This document shows, piece by piece, positions 35,405 through 49,031 of a DNA stretch of 64,000 nt; position 1 is the first letter of the stretch, and each line of letters starts with the position of its first letter. The notes below the pieces were generated by a model. That model was not told the origin of the DNA and did no database searches. It was given only the letters and a program-made list of their open reading frames with translations. The DNA is from Hydractinia symbiolongicarpus (Eukaryota > Cnidaria > Hydrozoa > Anthoathecata > Hydractiniidae): the NCBI RefSeq assembly GCF_029227915.1, contig NC_079885.1, positions 434,001 through 498,000 of the forward strand, given 5' to 3'. A program made the position numbers and the translations under genes.

Positions 35405-38400
35405 TAAACTCATTTCCCGAACGATTTTTTAAATTATTTTTTCACCACTAAAACGCATGAGACTTGTAGTTTTCAAAAATGTTTTCATTTTTGATGAGAC
35501 GCTGAATAAAAGCAGTTTAATCGCCGGCAAACGAAAATCTACGATTTCCCGTAAATCCCGGACTCGGCCCGTATAGTCAAAAGTATACAAAGAAAGTACC
35601 CAGAGAGTAATCTCATTTCCCGAACGACTTTTTAAATTATTTTTTCACCACTAAAACGCATGAGACTTGTAGTTTTCAAAAATGTTTTCATTTTTGATGA
35701 GACGCTGAATAAAAGCAGTTTAATCGCCGGCAAACGAAAATCCGCGATTTCCCGTAAATCCCGGACTCGGCCCGTATAGTCAAAAGTATACAAAGAAAGT
35801 ACCCAGGGAGTAAACTCATTTCCCAAACGATTTTTTAAATTATTATTTCACCACTAAAACGCATGAGACTTGTAGTTTTCAAGAATGTTCTCATTTTGGA
35901 TGAGACCCTGAATAAAAGCAGTTTAATCGCCGGCAAACGAAAACCCGTGATTTCCCGTAAATCCCGGGCTTGGCACGTATAGTCGAATGTATACAAAGAA
36001 AGTACCCTGTGAGTAAACTCATTTCCAGAGCGATTTTTTAAATTATTTTTTCACCACTAAAACGCATAAGACTTGTAGTTTTTAAAAATGTTTTCATTTT
36101 TGATGAGACGCTGAATAAAAGTAGTTTAATTGCCGGCAAACGAAAACCCGCGATTTCCCGTAAATCCCGGCTTGGTCCGTATAGTCAAAAGTATACAAAG
36201 AAAGTACCCAGAGAGTAAACTCATTTCCCGAACGATTTTTTAAATTATTTTTTCACCACTAAAACGCATGAGACTTGTAGTTTTCAAAAATGTTTTCATT
36301 TTTGATGAGACGCTGAATAAAAGCAGTTTAATCGCCGGCAAACGAAAATCCGCGATTTTCCGTAAATCCCGGACTCGGCCCGTATAGTCAAAAGTATACA
36401 AAGAAAGTACCCAGAGAGTAAACTCATTTCCCGAACGATTTTTTAAATTATTTTTTCACCACTAAAACGCATGAGACTTGTAGTTTTCAAAAATGTTTTC
36501 ATTTTTGATGAGACGCTGAATAAAAGCAGTTTAATCGCAGGCAAACGAAAATCCGCGATTTCCCGTAAATCCCGGACTCGGCCCGTATAGTCAAAAGTAT
36601 ACAAAGAAAGTACCCAGTGAGTAAACTCATTTCCTGAACGATTTTTTAAATTACTTTTTCACCACTAAAACGCATGAGACTTGTAGTTTTTAAAAATGTT
36701 TTCATTTCTAAATGAGACGCTGAATAAAAGAAGTTTAATCGCCGGCAAACGAAAATCCGCGATTTCCCGTAAATCCCGGACTCAACCCGTATAGTCAAAA
36801 GTATACAAAGAAAGTACCCAGGGAGTAAACTCATTTCCCAAACGATTTTTTAAATTATTATTTCACCACTAAAACGCATGAGACTTGTAGTTTTCAAGAA
36901 TGTTCTCATTTTGGATGAGACCCTGAATAAAAGCAGTTTAATCGCCGGCAAACGAAAACCCGCGATTTCCCGTAAATCCCGGGCTTGGCACGTATAGTCG
37001 AATGTATACAAAGAAAGTACCCTGTGAGTAAACTCATTTCCAGAGCGATTTTTTAAATTATTTTTTCACCACTAAAACGCATAAGACTTGTAGTTTTTAA
37101 AAATGTTTTCATTTTTGATGAGACGCTGAATAAAAGTAGTTTAATTGCCGGCAAACGAAAACCCGCGATTTCCCGTAAATCCCGGCTTGGTCCGTATAGT
37201 CAAAAGTATACAAAGAAAGTACCCAGAGAGTAAACTCATTTCCCGAACGATTTTTTAAATTATTTTTTCACCACTAAAACGCATGAGACTTGTAGTTTTC
37301 AAAAATGTTTTCATTTTTGATGAGACGCTGAATAAAAGCAGTTTAATCGCCGGCAAACGAAAATCCGCGATTTTCCGTAAATCCCGGACTCGGCCCGTAT
37401 AGTCAAAAGTATACAAAGAAAGTACCCAGAGAGTAAACTCATTTCCTGAACGATTTTTTAAATTATTTTTTCACCACTAAAACGCATGAGACTTGTAGTT
37501 TTCAAAAATGTTTTCATTTTTGATGAGACGCTGAATAAAAGCAGTTTAATCGCAGGCAAACGAAAATCCGCGATTTCCCGTAAATCCCGGACTCGGCCCG
37601 TATAGTCAAAAGTATACAAAGAAAGTACCCAGTGAGTAAACTCATTTCCTGAACGATTTTTTAAATTACTTTTTCACCACTAAAACGCATGAGACTTGTA
37701 GTTTTTAAAAATGTTTTCATTTCTAAATGAGACGCTGAATAAAAGAAGTTTAATCGCCGGCAAACGAAAACCTGCGATATCCCGTAAATCCTGGACTCGG
37801 CCCGTATAGTCAAAAGTATACAAAGAAAGTACCCTGGGAGTAAACTCGTTTCATAAACGATTTTTTAAATTATTATTTCACCACTAAAACGCATGAGACT
37901 TGTAGTTTTCAAGAATGTTCTCATTTTGGATGAGACGCTGAATAAAAGCAGTTGAATCGCCGGCAAACGAAAACCCGCGATTTCCCGTAAATCCCGGGCT
38001 TGGCACGTATAGTCGAATGTATACAAAGAAAGTACCCTGTGAGTAAACTCATTTCCAGAACGATTTTTTAAATTATTTTTTCACCACTAAAACGCATAAG
38101 ACTTGTAGTTTTTAAAAATGTTTTTATTTTTGATGAGACGCTGAATAAAAGTAGTTTAATTGCCGGCAAACGAAAACCCGCGATTTCCCGTAAATCCCGG
38201 CTTGGTCCGTATAGTCAAAAGTATACAAAGAAAGTACCCAGAGAGTAAACTCATTTCCCGAACGATTTTTTAAATTATTTTTTCACCACCAAAACGCATG
38301 AGACTTGTAGTTTTCAAAAATGTTTTCATTTTTGATGAGACGCTGAATAAAAGCAGTTTAATCGCCGGCAAACAAAAATCCGCGATTTCCCGTAAATCCC

Positions 38401-39666
38401 GGACTCGGCCCGTATAGTCAAAAGTATACCAAGAAAGTACCCAGAGAGTAAACTCATTTCCCGAACGATTTTTTAAATTATTTTTTAACCACTAAAACGC
38501 ATGAGACTTGTAGTTTTTAAAAATGTTTTCATTTCTAAATGAGACGCTGAATAAAAGAAGTTTAATCGCCGGCAAACGAAAACCTGCGATATCCCGTAAA
38601 TCCTGGACTCGGCCCGTATAGTCAAAAGTATACAAAGAAAGTACCCTGGGAGTAAACTCGTTTCATAAACGATTTTTTAAATTATTATTTCACCACTAAA
38701 ACGCATGAGACTTGTAGTTTTCAAGAATGTTCTCATTTTGGATGAGACGCTGAATAAAAGCAGTTTAATCGCCGGCAAACGAAAACCCGCGATTTCCCGT
38801 AAATCCCGGGCTTGGCACGTATAGTCGAATGTATACAAAGAAAGTACCCTGTGAGTAAACTCATTTCCAGAACGATTTTTTAAATTATTTTTTCACCACT
38901 AAAACGCATAAGACTTGTAGTTTTTAAAAATGTTTTCATTTTTGATGAGACGCTGAATAAAAGTAGTTTAATTGCCGGCAAACGAAAACCCGCGATTTCC
39001 CGTAAATCCCGGCTTGGTCCGTATAGTCAAAAGTATACAAAGAAAGTACCCAGAGAGTAAACTCATTTCCCGAACGATTTTTTAAATTATTTTTTCACCA
39101 CCAAAACGCATGAGACTTGTAGTTTTCAAAAATGTTTTCATTTTTGATGAGACGCTGAATAAAAGCAGTTTAATCGCCGGCAAACGAAAATCCGCGATTT
39201 CCCGTAAATCCCGGACTCGGCCCGTATAGTCAAAAGTATACCAAGAAAGTACCCAGAGAGTAAACTCATTTCCCGAACGATTTTTTAAATTATTTTTTAA
39301 CCACTAAAACGCATGAGACTTGTAGTTTTCAAAAATGTTTTCATTTTTGATGAGACGCTGAATAAAAGCAGTTTAATCGCCGGCAAACGAAAATCCGCGA
39401 TTTCTCGTAAATCCCGGACTCGGCCCGTATAGTCAAAAGTATACAAAGAAAGTACCCAGGGAGTAAACTCATTTCCCGAACGATTGTTTAAATTATTTTT
39501 TCACCACTAAAACGCATGAGACTTGTAGTTTTCAAAAATGTTTTCGTTTTTGATGAGACGCTGAATAAAAGAAGTTTAATCGCCGGCAAACGAAAACCCG
39601 CGATTTCCCGTAAATCCCGGGCTTGGCACGTATAGTCGAATGTATACAAAGAAAGTACCCTGTGAG
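35405..39666 (+). repeat. 21-monomer higher-order repeat, copy 1 (4262 bp)
   Basis: This is the longest unit in the window, made of L, J, K, I and A/H monomers. Private markers repeat at exactly +4262 bp: ctacgatttccc at 35539 and 39801, tttctcg at 39401 and 43663, and the rare gttgaatcgcc, ggactcaacccg, gtataccaagaaag and gttttcgtttttg. The unit contains smaller repeats of its own: J-K-L-L-I occurs twice and I-J-K-L twice. It therefore grew from shorter units before being duplicated whole. Confidence 0.92.
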
Positions 39667-42600
39667 TAAACTCATTTCCCGAACGATTTTTTAAATTATT
39701 TTTTCACCACTAAAACGCATGAGACTTGTAGTTTTCAAAAATGTTTTCATTTTTGATGAGACGCTGAATAAAAGCAGTTTAATCGCCGGCAAACGAAAAT
39801 CTACGATTTCCCGTAAATCCCGGACTCGGCCCGTATAGTCAAAAGTATACAAAGAAAGTACCCAGAGAGTAATCTCATTTCCCGAACGACTTTTTAAATT
39901 ATTTTTTCACCACTAAAACGCATGAGACTTGTAGTTTTCAAAAATGTTTTCATTTTTGATGAGACGCTGAATAAAAGCAGTTTAATCGCCGGCAAACGAA
40001 AATCCGCGATTTCCCGTAAATCCCGGACTCGGCCCGTATAGTCAAAAGTATACAAAGAAAGTACCCAGGGAGTAAACTCATTTCCCAAACGATTTTTTAA
40101 ATTATTATTTCACCACTAAAACGCATGAGACTTGTAGTTTTCAAGAATGTTCTCATTTTGGATGAGACCCTGAATAAAAGCAGTTTAATCGCCGGCAAAC
40201 GAAAACCCGTGATTTCCCGTAAATCCCGGGCTTGGCACGTATAGTCGAATGTATACAAAGAAAGTACCCTGTGAGTAAACTCATTTCCAGAGCGATTTTT
40301 TAAATTATTTTTTCACCACTAAAACGCATAAGACTTGTAGTTTTTAAAAATGTTTTCATTTTTGATGAGACGCTGAATAAAAGTAGTTTAATTGCCGGCA
40401 AACGAAAACCCGCGATTTCCCGTAAATCCCGGCTTGGTCCGTATAGTCAAAAGTATACAAAGAAAGTACCCAGAGAGTAAACTCATTTCCCGAACGATTT
40501 TTTAAATTATTTTTTCACCACTAAAACGCATGAGACTTGTAGTTTTCAAAAATGTTTTCATTTTTGATGAGACGCTGAATAAAAGCAGTTTAATCGCCGG
40601 CAAACGAAAATCCGCGATTTTCCGTAAATCCCGGACTCGGCCCGTATAGTCAAAAGTATACAAAGAAAGTACCCAGAGAGTAAACTCATTTCCCGAACGA
40701 TTTTTTAAATTATTTTTTCACCACTAAAACGCATGAGACTTGTAGTTTTCAAAAATGTTTTCATTTTTGATGAGACGCTGAATAAAAGCAGTTTAATCGC
40801 AGGCAAACGAAAATCCGCGATTTCCCGTAAATCCCGGACTCGGCCCGTATAGTCAAAAGTATACAAAGAAAGTACCCAGTGAGTAAACTCATTTCCTGAA
40901 CGATTTTTTAAATTACTTTTTCACCACTAAAACGCATGAGACTTGTAGTTTTTAAAAATGTTTTCATTTCTAAATGAGACGCTGAATAAAAGAAGTTTAA
41001 TCGCCGGCAAACGAAAATCCGCGATTTCCCGTAAATCCCGGACTCAACCCGTATAGTCAAAAGTATACAAAGAAAGTACCCAGGGAGTAAACTCATTTCC
41101 CAAACGATTTTTTAAATTATTATTTCACCACTAAAACGCATGAGACTTGTAGTTTTCAAGAATGTTCTCATTTTGGATGAGACCCTGAATAAAAGCAGTT
41201 TAATCGCCGGCAAACGAAAACCCGCGATTTCCCGTAAATCCCGGGCTTGGCACGTATAGTCGAATGTATACAAAGAAAGTACCCTGTGAGTAAACTCATT
41301 TCCAGAGCGATTTTTTAAATTATTTTTTCACCACTAAAACGCATAAGACTTGTAGTTTTTAAAAATGTTTTCATTTTTGATGAGACGCTGAATAAAAGTA
41401 GTTTAATTGCCGGCAAACGAAAACCCGCGATTTCCCGTAAATCCCGGCTTGGTCCGTATAGTCAAAAGTATACAAAGAAAGTACCCAGAGAGTAAACTCA
41501 TTTCCCGAACGATTTTTTAAATTATTTTTTCACCACTAAAACGCATGAGACTTGTAGTTTTCAAAAATGTTTTCATTTTTGATGAGACGCTGAATAAAAG
41601 CAGTTTAATCGCCGGCAAACGAAAATCCGCGATTTTCCGTAAATCCCGGACTCGGCCCGTATAGTCAAAAGTATACAAAGAAAGTACCCAGAGAGTAAAC
41701 TCATTTCCTGAACGATTTTTTAAATTATTTTTTCACCACTAAAACGCATGAGACTTGTAGTTTTCAAAAATGTTTTCATTTTTGATGAGACGCTGAATAA
41801 AAGCAGTTTAATCGCAGGCAAACGAAAATCCGCGATTTCCCGTAAATCCCGGACTCGGCCCGTATAGTCAAAAGTATACAAAGAAAGTACCCAGTGAGTA
41901 AACTCATTTCCTGAACGATTTTTTAAATTACTTTTTCACCACTAAAACGCATGAGACTTGTAGTTTTTAAAAATGTTTTCATTTCTAAATGAGACGCTGA
42001 ATAAAAGAAGTTTAATCGCCGGCAAACGAAAACCTGCGATATCCCGTAAATCCTGGACTCGGCCCGTATAGTCAAAAGTATACAAAGAAAGTACCCTGGG
42101 AGTAAACTCGTTTCATAAACGATTTTTTAAATTATTATTTCACCACTAAAACGCATGAGACTTGTAGTTTTCAAGAATGTTCTCATTTTGGATGAGACGC
42201 TGAATAAAAGCAGTTGAATCGCCGGCAAACGAAAACCCGCGATTTCCCGTAAATCCCGGGCTTGGCACGTATAGTCGAATGTATACAAAGAAAGTACCCT
42301 GTGAGTAAACTCATTTCCAGAACGATTTTTTAAATTATTTTTTCACCACTAAAACGCATAAGACTTGTAGTTTTTAAAAATGTTTTTATTTTTGATGAGA
42401 CGCTGAATAAAAGTAGTTTAATTGCCGGCAAACGAAAACCCGCGATTTCCCGTAAATCCCGGCTTGGTCCGTATAGTCAAAAGTATACAAAGAAAGTACC
42501 CAGAGAGTAAACTCATTTCCCGAACGATTTTTTAAATTATTTTTTCACCACCAAAACGCATGAGACTTGTAGTTTTCAAAAATGTTTTCATTTTTGATGA

Positions 42601-43928
42601 GACGCTGAATAAAAGCAGTTTAATCGCCGGCAAACAAAAATCCGCGATTTCCCGTAAATCCCGGACTCGGCCCGTATAGTCAAAAGTATACCAAGAAAGT
42701 ACCCAGAGAGTAAACTCATTTCCCGAACGATTTTTTAAATTATTTTTTAACCACTAAAACGCATGAGACTTGTAGTTTTTAAAAATGTTTTCATTTCTAA
42801 ATGAGACGCTGAATAAAAGAAGTTTAATCGCCGGCAAACGAAAACCTGCGATATCCCGTAAATCCTGGACTCGGCCCGTATAGTCAAAAGTATACAAAGA
42901 AAGTACCCTGGGAGTAAACTCGTTTCATAAACGATTTTTTAAATTATTATTTCACCACTAAAACGCATGAGACTTGTAGTTTTCAAGAATGTTCTCATTT
43001 TGGATGAGACGCTGAATAAAAGCAGTTTAATCGCCGGCAAACGAAAACCCGCGATTTCCCGTAAATCCCGGGCTTGGCACGTATAGTCGAATGTATACAA
43101 AGAAAGTACCCTGTGAGTAAACTCATTTCCAGAACGATTTTTTAAATTATTTTTTCACCACTAAAACGCATAAGACTTGTAGTTTTTAAAAATGTTTTCA
43201 TTTTTGATGAGACGCTGAATAAAAGTAGTTTAATTGCCGGCAAACGAAAACCCGCGATTTCCCGTAAATCCCGGCTTGGTCCGTATAGTCAAAAGTATAC
43301 AAAGAAAGTACCCAGAGAGTAAACTCATTTCCCGAACGATTTTTTAAATTATTTTTTCACCACCAAAACGCATGAGACTTGTAGTTTTCAAAAATGTTTT
43401 CATTTTTGATGAGACGCTGAATAAAAGCAGTTTAATCGCCGGCAAACGAAAATCCGCGATTTCCCGTAAATCCCGGACTCGGCCCGTATAGTCAAAAGTA
43501 TACCAAGAAAGTACCCAGAGAGTAAACTCATTTCCCGAACGATTTTTTAAATTATTTTTTAACCACTAAAACGCATGAGACTTGTAGTTTTCAAAAATGT
43601 TTTCATTTTTGATGAGACGCTGAATAAAAGCAGTTTAATCGCCGGCAAACGAAAATCCGCGATTTCTCGTAAATCCCGGACTCGGCCCGTATAGTCAAAA
43701 GTATACAAAGAAAGTACCCAGGGAGTAAACTCATTTCCCGAACGATTGTTTAAATTATTTTTTCACCACTAAAACGCATGAGACTTGTAGTTTTCAAAAA
43801 TGTTTTCGTTTTTGATGAGACGCTGAATAAAAGAAGTTTAATCGCCGGCAAACGAAAACCCGCGATTTCCCGTAAATCCCGGGCTTGGCACGTATAGTCG
43901 AATGTATACAAAGAAAGTACCCTGTGAG
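39667..43928 (+). repeat. 21-monomer higher-order repeat, copy 2 (4262 bp)
   Basis: This is the direct tandem copy of the preceding unit. I compared most of the sequence lines of the two copies at offset 4262 and saw no difference. The left junction is sharp: upstream of 35405 and 39667 the two flanks belong to different monomer types (K versus H-like). To the right, homology ends at the next monomer (gacgttgaat, gccggaaacg). The identity suggests a very recent event or an assembly duplication. Confidence 0.92.
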
Positions 43929-44170
43929 TAAACTCATTTCCCGAACGATTTTTTAAATTATTTTTTCACCACTAAAACGCATGAGACTTGTAGTTTTCAA
44001 AAATGTTTTCATTTTTGATGAGACGTTGAATAAAAGCAGTTTAATCGCCGGAAACGAAAACCTGCGATTTCCCTAAATCCCGGACTCGGCCCGTATAGTC
44101 AAAAGTATACAAAGAAAGTACCCAGGGAGTAAACTCATTTCCCGAACGATTTTTTAAATTATTTTTTCAC
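43929..44170 (+). repeat. F-like monomer with a deleted base (gccggaaacg)
   Basis: The monomer reads gacgttgaat and gccggaaacg, one base shorter than the usual gccggcaaacg. The same private form recurs at 45261 and 47082, so it has been copied into both following units. Confidence 0.7.
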
Positions 44171-45991
44171 CACTAAATCGCATGAGACTTGTAGTTTTCA
44201 AAAATGTTTTCATTTTTGATGAGATGCTGAATAAAAGAAGTTTAATCGCCGGCAAACGAAAACCCGCGATTTCCCGTAAATCCCGGGCTTGGCACGTATA
44301 GTCGAATGTATACAAAGAAAGTACCCTGTGAGTAAACTCATTTCCAGAACGATTTTTTAAATTATTTTTTCACCACTAAAGCCCATGAGACTTGTAGTTT
44401 TTAAAAATGTTTTCATTTTTGATGAGATGCTGAATAAAAGAAGTTTAATAGCCGGCAAACGAAAACCCGCGATTTCCCGTAAATCCCGGGCTTGGCACGT
44501 ATAGTCGAATGTATACAAAGAAAGTACCCTGTGAGTAAACTCATTTCCAGAACGATTTTTTAAATTATTTTTTCACCACTAAAGCCCATGAGACTTGTAG
44601 TTTTTAAAAATGTTTTCATTTTTGATGAGACGCTGAATAAAAGAAGTTTAATCGCCGGCAAACGAAAACCCGCGATTTCCCGTAAATCCCGGTTGGCCCG
44701 TATAGTCAAAAGTATACAAAGAAAGTACCCAGGGAGTAAACTCATTTCCCGAACGATTTTTTAAATTATTTTTTCAGCACTAAAACGCATGAGACTTGTA
44801 GTTTTTAAAAATGTTTTCATTTTTGATGAGACGGTGAATAAAAGAAGTTTAATCGCCGGCAAACGAAAACCCGCGATTTCCCGTAAATCCCGGGCTTGGC
44901 CCGTATAGTCAAAAGTATACAAAGAAAGTACCCAGGGAGTAAACTCATTTCCCGAACGATTTTTTAAATTATTTTTTCACCACTAAAACGCATGAGACTT
45001 GTATTTTTGAAAAATGTTTTCATTTTTGATGAGACGCTGAATAAAAGCAGTTTATTCGCCGGCAAACGAAAACCTGCGATTTCCCGTAAATCCCGGGCTT
45101 GGCACGTATAGTCGAATGTATACAAAGAAAGTACCCTGTGAGTAAACTCATTTCCCGAACGATTTTTTAAATTATTTTTTCACCACTAAAACGCATGAGA
45201 CTTGTAGTTTTCAAAAATGTTTTCATTTTTGATGAGACGTTGAATAAAAGCAGTTTAATCGCCGGAAACGAAAACCTGCGATTTCCCTAAATCCCGGACT
45301 CGGCCCGTATAGTCAAAAGTATACAAAGAAAGTACCCAGGGAGTAAACTCATTTCCCGAACGATTTTTTAAATTATTTTTTCACCACTAAAACGCATGAG
45401 ACTTGTAGTTTTCAAAAATGTTTTCATTTTTGATGAGACGCTGAATAAAAGAAGTTTAATCGCCGGCAAACGAAAACCCGCGATTTCCCGTAAATCCCGG
45501 CTTGGTCCGTATAGTCAAAAGTATACAAAGAAAGTACCCAGGGAGTAAACTCATTTCCCGAACGATTTTTTAAATTATTTTTTCAGCACTAAAACGCATG
45601 AGACTTGTAGTTTTTAAAAATGTTTTCATTTTTGATGAGACGGTGAATAAAAGAAGTTTAATCGCCGGCAAACGAAAACCCGCGATTTCCCGTAAATCCC
45701 GGGCTTGGCCCGTATAGTCAAAAGTATACAAAGAAAGTACCCAGGGAGTAAACTCATTTCCCGAACGATTTTTTAAATTATTTTTTTACCACTAAAACGC
45801 ATGAGACTTGTATTTTTGAAAAATGTTTTCATTTTTGATGAGACGCTGAATAAAAGCAGTTTATTCGCCGGCAAACGAAAACCTGCGATTTCCCTAAATC
45901 CCGGACTCGGCCCGTATAGACAAAAGTATACAAAGAAAGTACCCAGGGAGTAAACTCATTTCCAGAACGATTTTTTAAATTATTTTTTCAC
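44171..45991 (+). repeat. 9-monomer higher-order repeat, copy 1 (1821 bp)
   Basis: Markers recurring at +1821 bp are taatagccgg, the shortened cccggttggcccg, gacggtgaat (44832 and 46653; 45641 and 47462) and gccggaaacg (45261 and 47082). The unit contains two M-N pairs 809 bp apart. The M monomers also have cagcacta instead of caccacta. Subfamilies M and N are first seen in this block. Confidence 0.88.
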
Positions 45992-47811
45992 CACTAAAAC
46001 GCATGAGACTTGTAGTTTTCAAAAATGTTTTCATTTTTGATGAGATGCTGAATAAAAGAAGTTTAATCGCCGGCAAACGAAAACCCGCGATTTCCCGTAA
46101 ATCCCGGGCTTGGCACGTATAGTCGAATGTATACAAAGAAAGTACCCTGTGAGTAAACTCATTTCCAGAACGATTTTTTAAATTATTTTTTCACCACTAA
46201 AGCCCATGAGACTTGTAGTTTTTAAAAATGTTTTCATTTTTGATGAGATGCTGAATAAAAGAAGTTTAATAGCCGGCAAACGAAAACCCGCGATTTCCCG
46301 TAAATCCCGGGCTTGGCACGTATAGTCGAATGTATACAAAGAAAGTACCCTGTGAGTAAACTCATTTCCAGAACGATTTTTTAAATTATTTTTTCACCAC
46401 TAAAGCCCATGAGACTTGTAGTTTTTAAAAATGTTTTCATTTTTGATGAGACGCTGAATAAAAGAAGTTTAATCGCCGGCAAACGAAAACCCGCGATTTC
46501 CCGTAAATCCCGGTTGGCCCGTATAGTCAAAAGTATACAAAGAAAGTACCCAGGGAGTAAACTCATTTCCCGAACGATTTTTTAAATTATTTTTTCAGCA
46601 CTAAAACGCATGAGACTTGTAGTTTTTAAAAATGTTTTCATTTTTGATGAGACGGTGAATAAAAGAAGTTTAATCGCCGGCAAACGAAAACCCGCGATTT
46701 CCCGTAAATCCCGGGCTTGGCCCGTATAGTCAAAAGTATACAAAGAAAGTACCCAGGGAGTAAACTCATTTCCCGAACGATTTTTTAAATTATTTTTTCA
46801 CCACTAAAACGCATGAGACTTGTATTTTTGAAAAATGTTTTCATTTTTGATGAGACGCTGAATAAAAGCAGTTTATTCGCCGGCAAACGAAAACCTGCGA
46901 TTTCCCGTAAATCCCGGGCTTGGCACGTATAGTCGAATGTATACAAAGAAAGTACCCTGTGAGTAAACTCATTTCCCGAACGATTTTTTAAATTATTTTT
47001 TCACCACTAAAACGCATGAGACTTGTAGTTTTCAAAAATGTTTTCATTTTTGATGAGACGTTGAATAAAAGCAGTTTAATCGCCGGAAACGAAAACCTGC
47101 GATTTCCCTAAATCCCGGACTCGGCCCGTATAGTCAAAAGTATACAAAGAAAGTACCCAGGGAGTAAACTCATTTCCCGAACGATTTTTTAAATTATTTT
47201 TTCACCACTAAAACGCATGAGACTTGTAGTTTTCAAAAATGTTTTCATTTTTGATGAGACGCTGAATAAAAGAAGTTTAATCGCCGGCAAACGAAAACCC
47301 GCGATTTCCCGTAAATCCCGGCTTGGTCCGTATAGTCAAAAGTATACAAAGAAAGTACCCAGGGAGTAAACTCATTTCCCGAACGATTTTTTAAATTATT
47401 TTTTCAGCACTAAAACGCATGAGACTTGTAGTTTTTAAAAATGTTTTCATTTTTGATGAGACGGTGAATAAAAGAAGTTTAATCGCCGGCAAACGAAAAC
47501 CCGCGATTTCCCGTAAATCCCGGGCTTGGCCCGTATAGTCAAAAGTATACAAAGAAAGTACCCAGGGAGTAAACTCATTTCCCGAACGATTTTTTAAATT
47601 ATTTTTTTACCACTAAAACGCATGAGACTTGTATTTTTGAAAAATGTTTTCATTTTTGATGAGACGCTGAATAAAAGCAGTTTATTCGCCGGCAAACGAA
47701 AACCTGCGATTTCCCTAAATCCCGGACTCGGCCCGTATAGACAAAAGTATACAAAGAAAGTACCCAGGGAGTAAACTCATTTCCAGAACGATTTTTTAAA
47801 TTATTTTTTCA
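45992..47811 (+). repeat. 9-monomer higher-order repeat, copy 2 (1821 bp)
   Basis: This is the tandem partner of the preceding unit, with all markers at +1821 bp and the same M-N pairs. Copy 1 is followed by an A monomer with gagatgctg. Copy 2 is followed by a D monomer with aatgttatc, which begins the next block. Confidence 0.88.
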
Positions 47812-49031
47812 CCACTAAAACGCATAAGACTTGTAGTTTTTAAAAATGTTATCATTTTTGATGAGACGCTGAATAAAAGAAGTTTAATCGCCGGCAAACG
47901 AAAACCCGCGATTTTCCGTAAATCCCGGGCTTGGCCCGTATAGTCAAAAGTATACAAAGAAAGTACCCAGGGATTAAACTCATTTCCCGAACGATTTTTT
48001 ATATTATTTTTTTACCACTAAACGCATGAGACTCGTAGTTTTCAAAAATATTTTCATATTTGATGGGACCCTGAATAAAAGAAGTTTAATCGCCGGCAAA
48101 CAAAAATCCGCGATTTCCCGTAAATCCCGGGCTTGGCCCGTATAGTCAAAAGTATACAAAGAAAGTACCCAGTGAGTAAACTTATTTCCCAAACGATTTT
48201 TTAAATTACTTTTTTACCACTAAAACGCATGAGACTTGTTGTTTTTAAAAATGTTTTCATTTTTAAATGAGACGCTGAATAAAAGAAGTTTAATCGCCGG
48301 CAAACGAAAACCTGCGATTTCCCGTAAATCCTGGACTCGGCCCGTATAGTCAAAAAGTATACAAAGAAAGTACCCAGGGAGTAAACTCATTTCCAGAACG
48401 ATTTTTTAAATTATTTTTTCACCACTAAAACGCATAAGACTTGTAGTTTTTAAAAATCTTATCATTTTTGATGAGACGCTGAATAAAAGAAGTTTAATCG
48501 CCGGCAAACGAAAACCCGCGATTTTCCGTAAATCCCGGACTTGGCCCGTATAGTCAAAAGTATACAAAGAAAGTACCCAGGGATTAAACTCATTTCCCGA
48601 ACGATTTTTTATATTATTTTTTTACCACTAAACGCATGAGACTCGTAGTTTTCAAAAATATTTTCATATTTGATGGGACCCTGAATAAAAGAAGTTTAAT
48701 CGCCGGCAAACAAAAATCCGCGATTTCCCGTAAATCCCGGGCTTGGCCCGTATAGTCAAAAGTATACAAAGAAAGTACCCAGTGAGTAAACTTATTTCCC
48801 GAACGATTTTTTAAATTACTTTTTCACCACTAAAACGCATGAGACTTGTTGTTTTTAAAAATGTTTTCATTTTTAAATGAGACGCTGAATAAAAGAAGTT
48901 TAATCGCCGGCAAACGAAAACCCGCGATTTCCCGAAAATCCCGGCTTGGCCCGTATAGTCAAAAGTATACAAAGAAAGTACCCAGGGAGTAAACTCATTT
49001 CCCGAACGATTTTTTATATTATTTTTTACCA
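47812..49031 (+). repeat. 3-monomer D-B-I unit, two tandem copies (~610 bp)
   Basis: D monomers with ttatcattttt start at 47812 and 48422, 610 bp apart. Each is followed by a B with gatgggaccctg and an I with gacttgttg. The first I copy has the one-base insertion caaaaagtatac. The second has cgcgatttcccgaaaatcc and a C-like second half. The segment from 47405 to about 48900 matches 52272 to about 53760 at offset 4867 bp. Confidence 0.82.
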
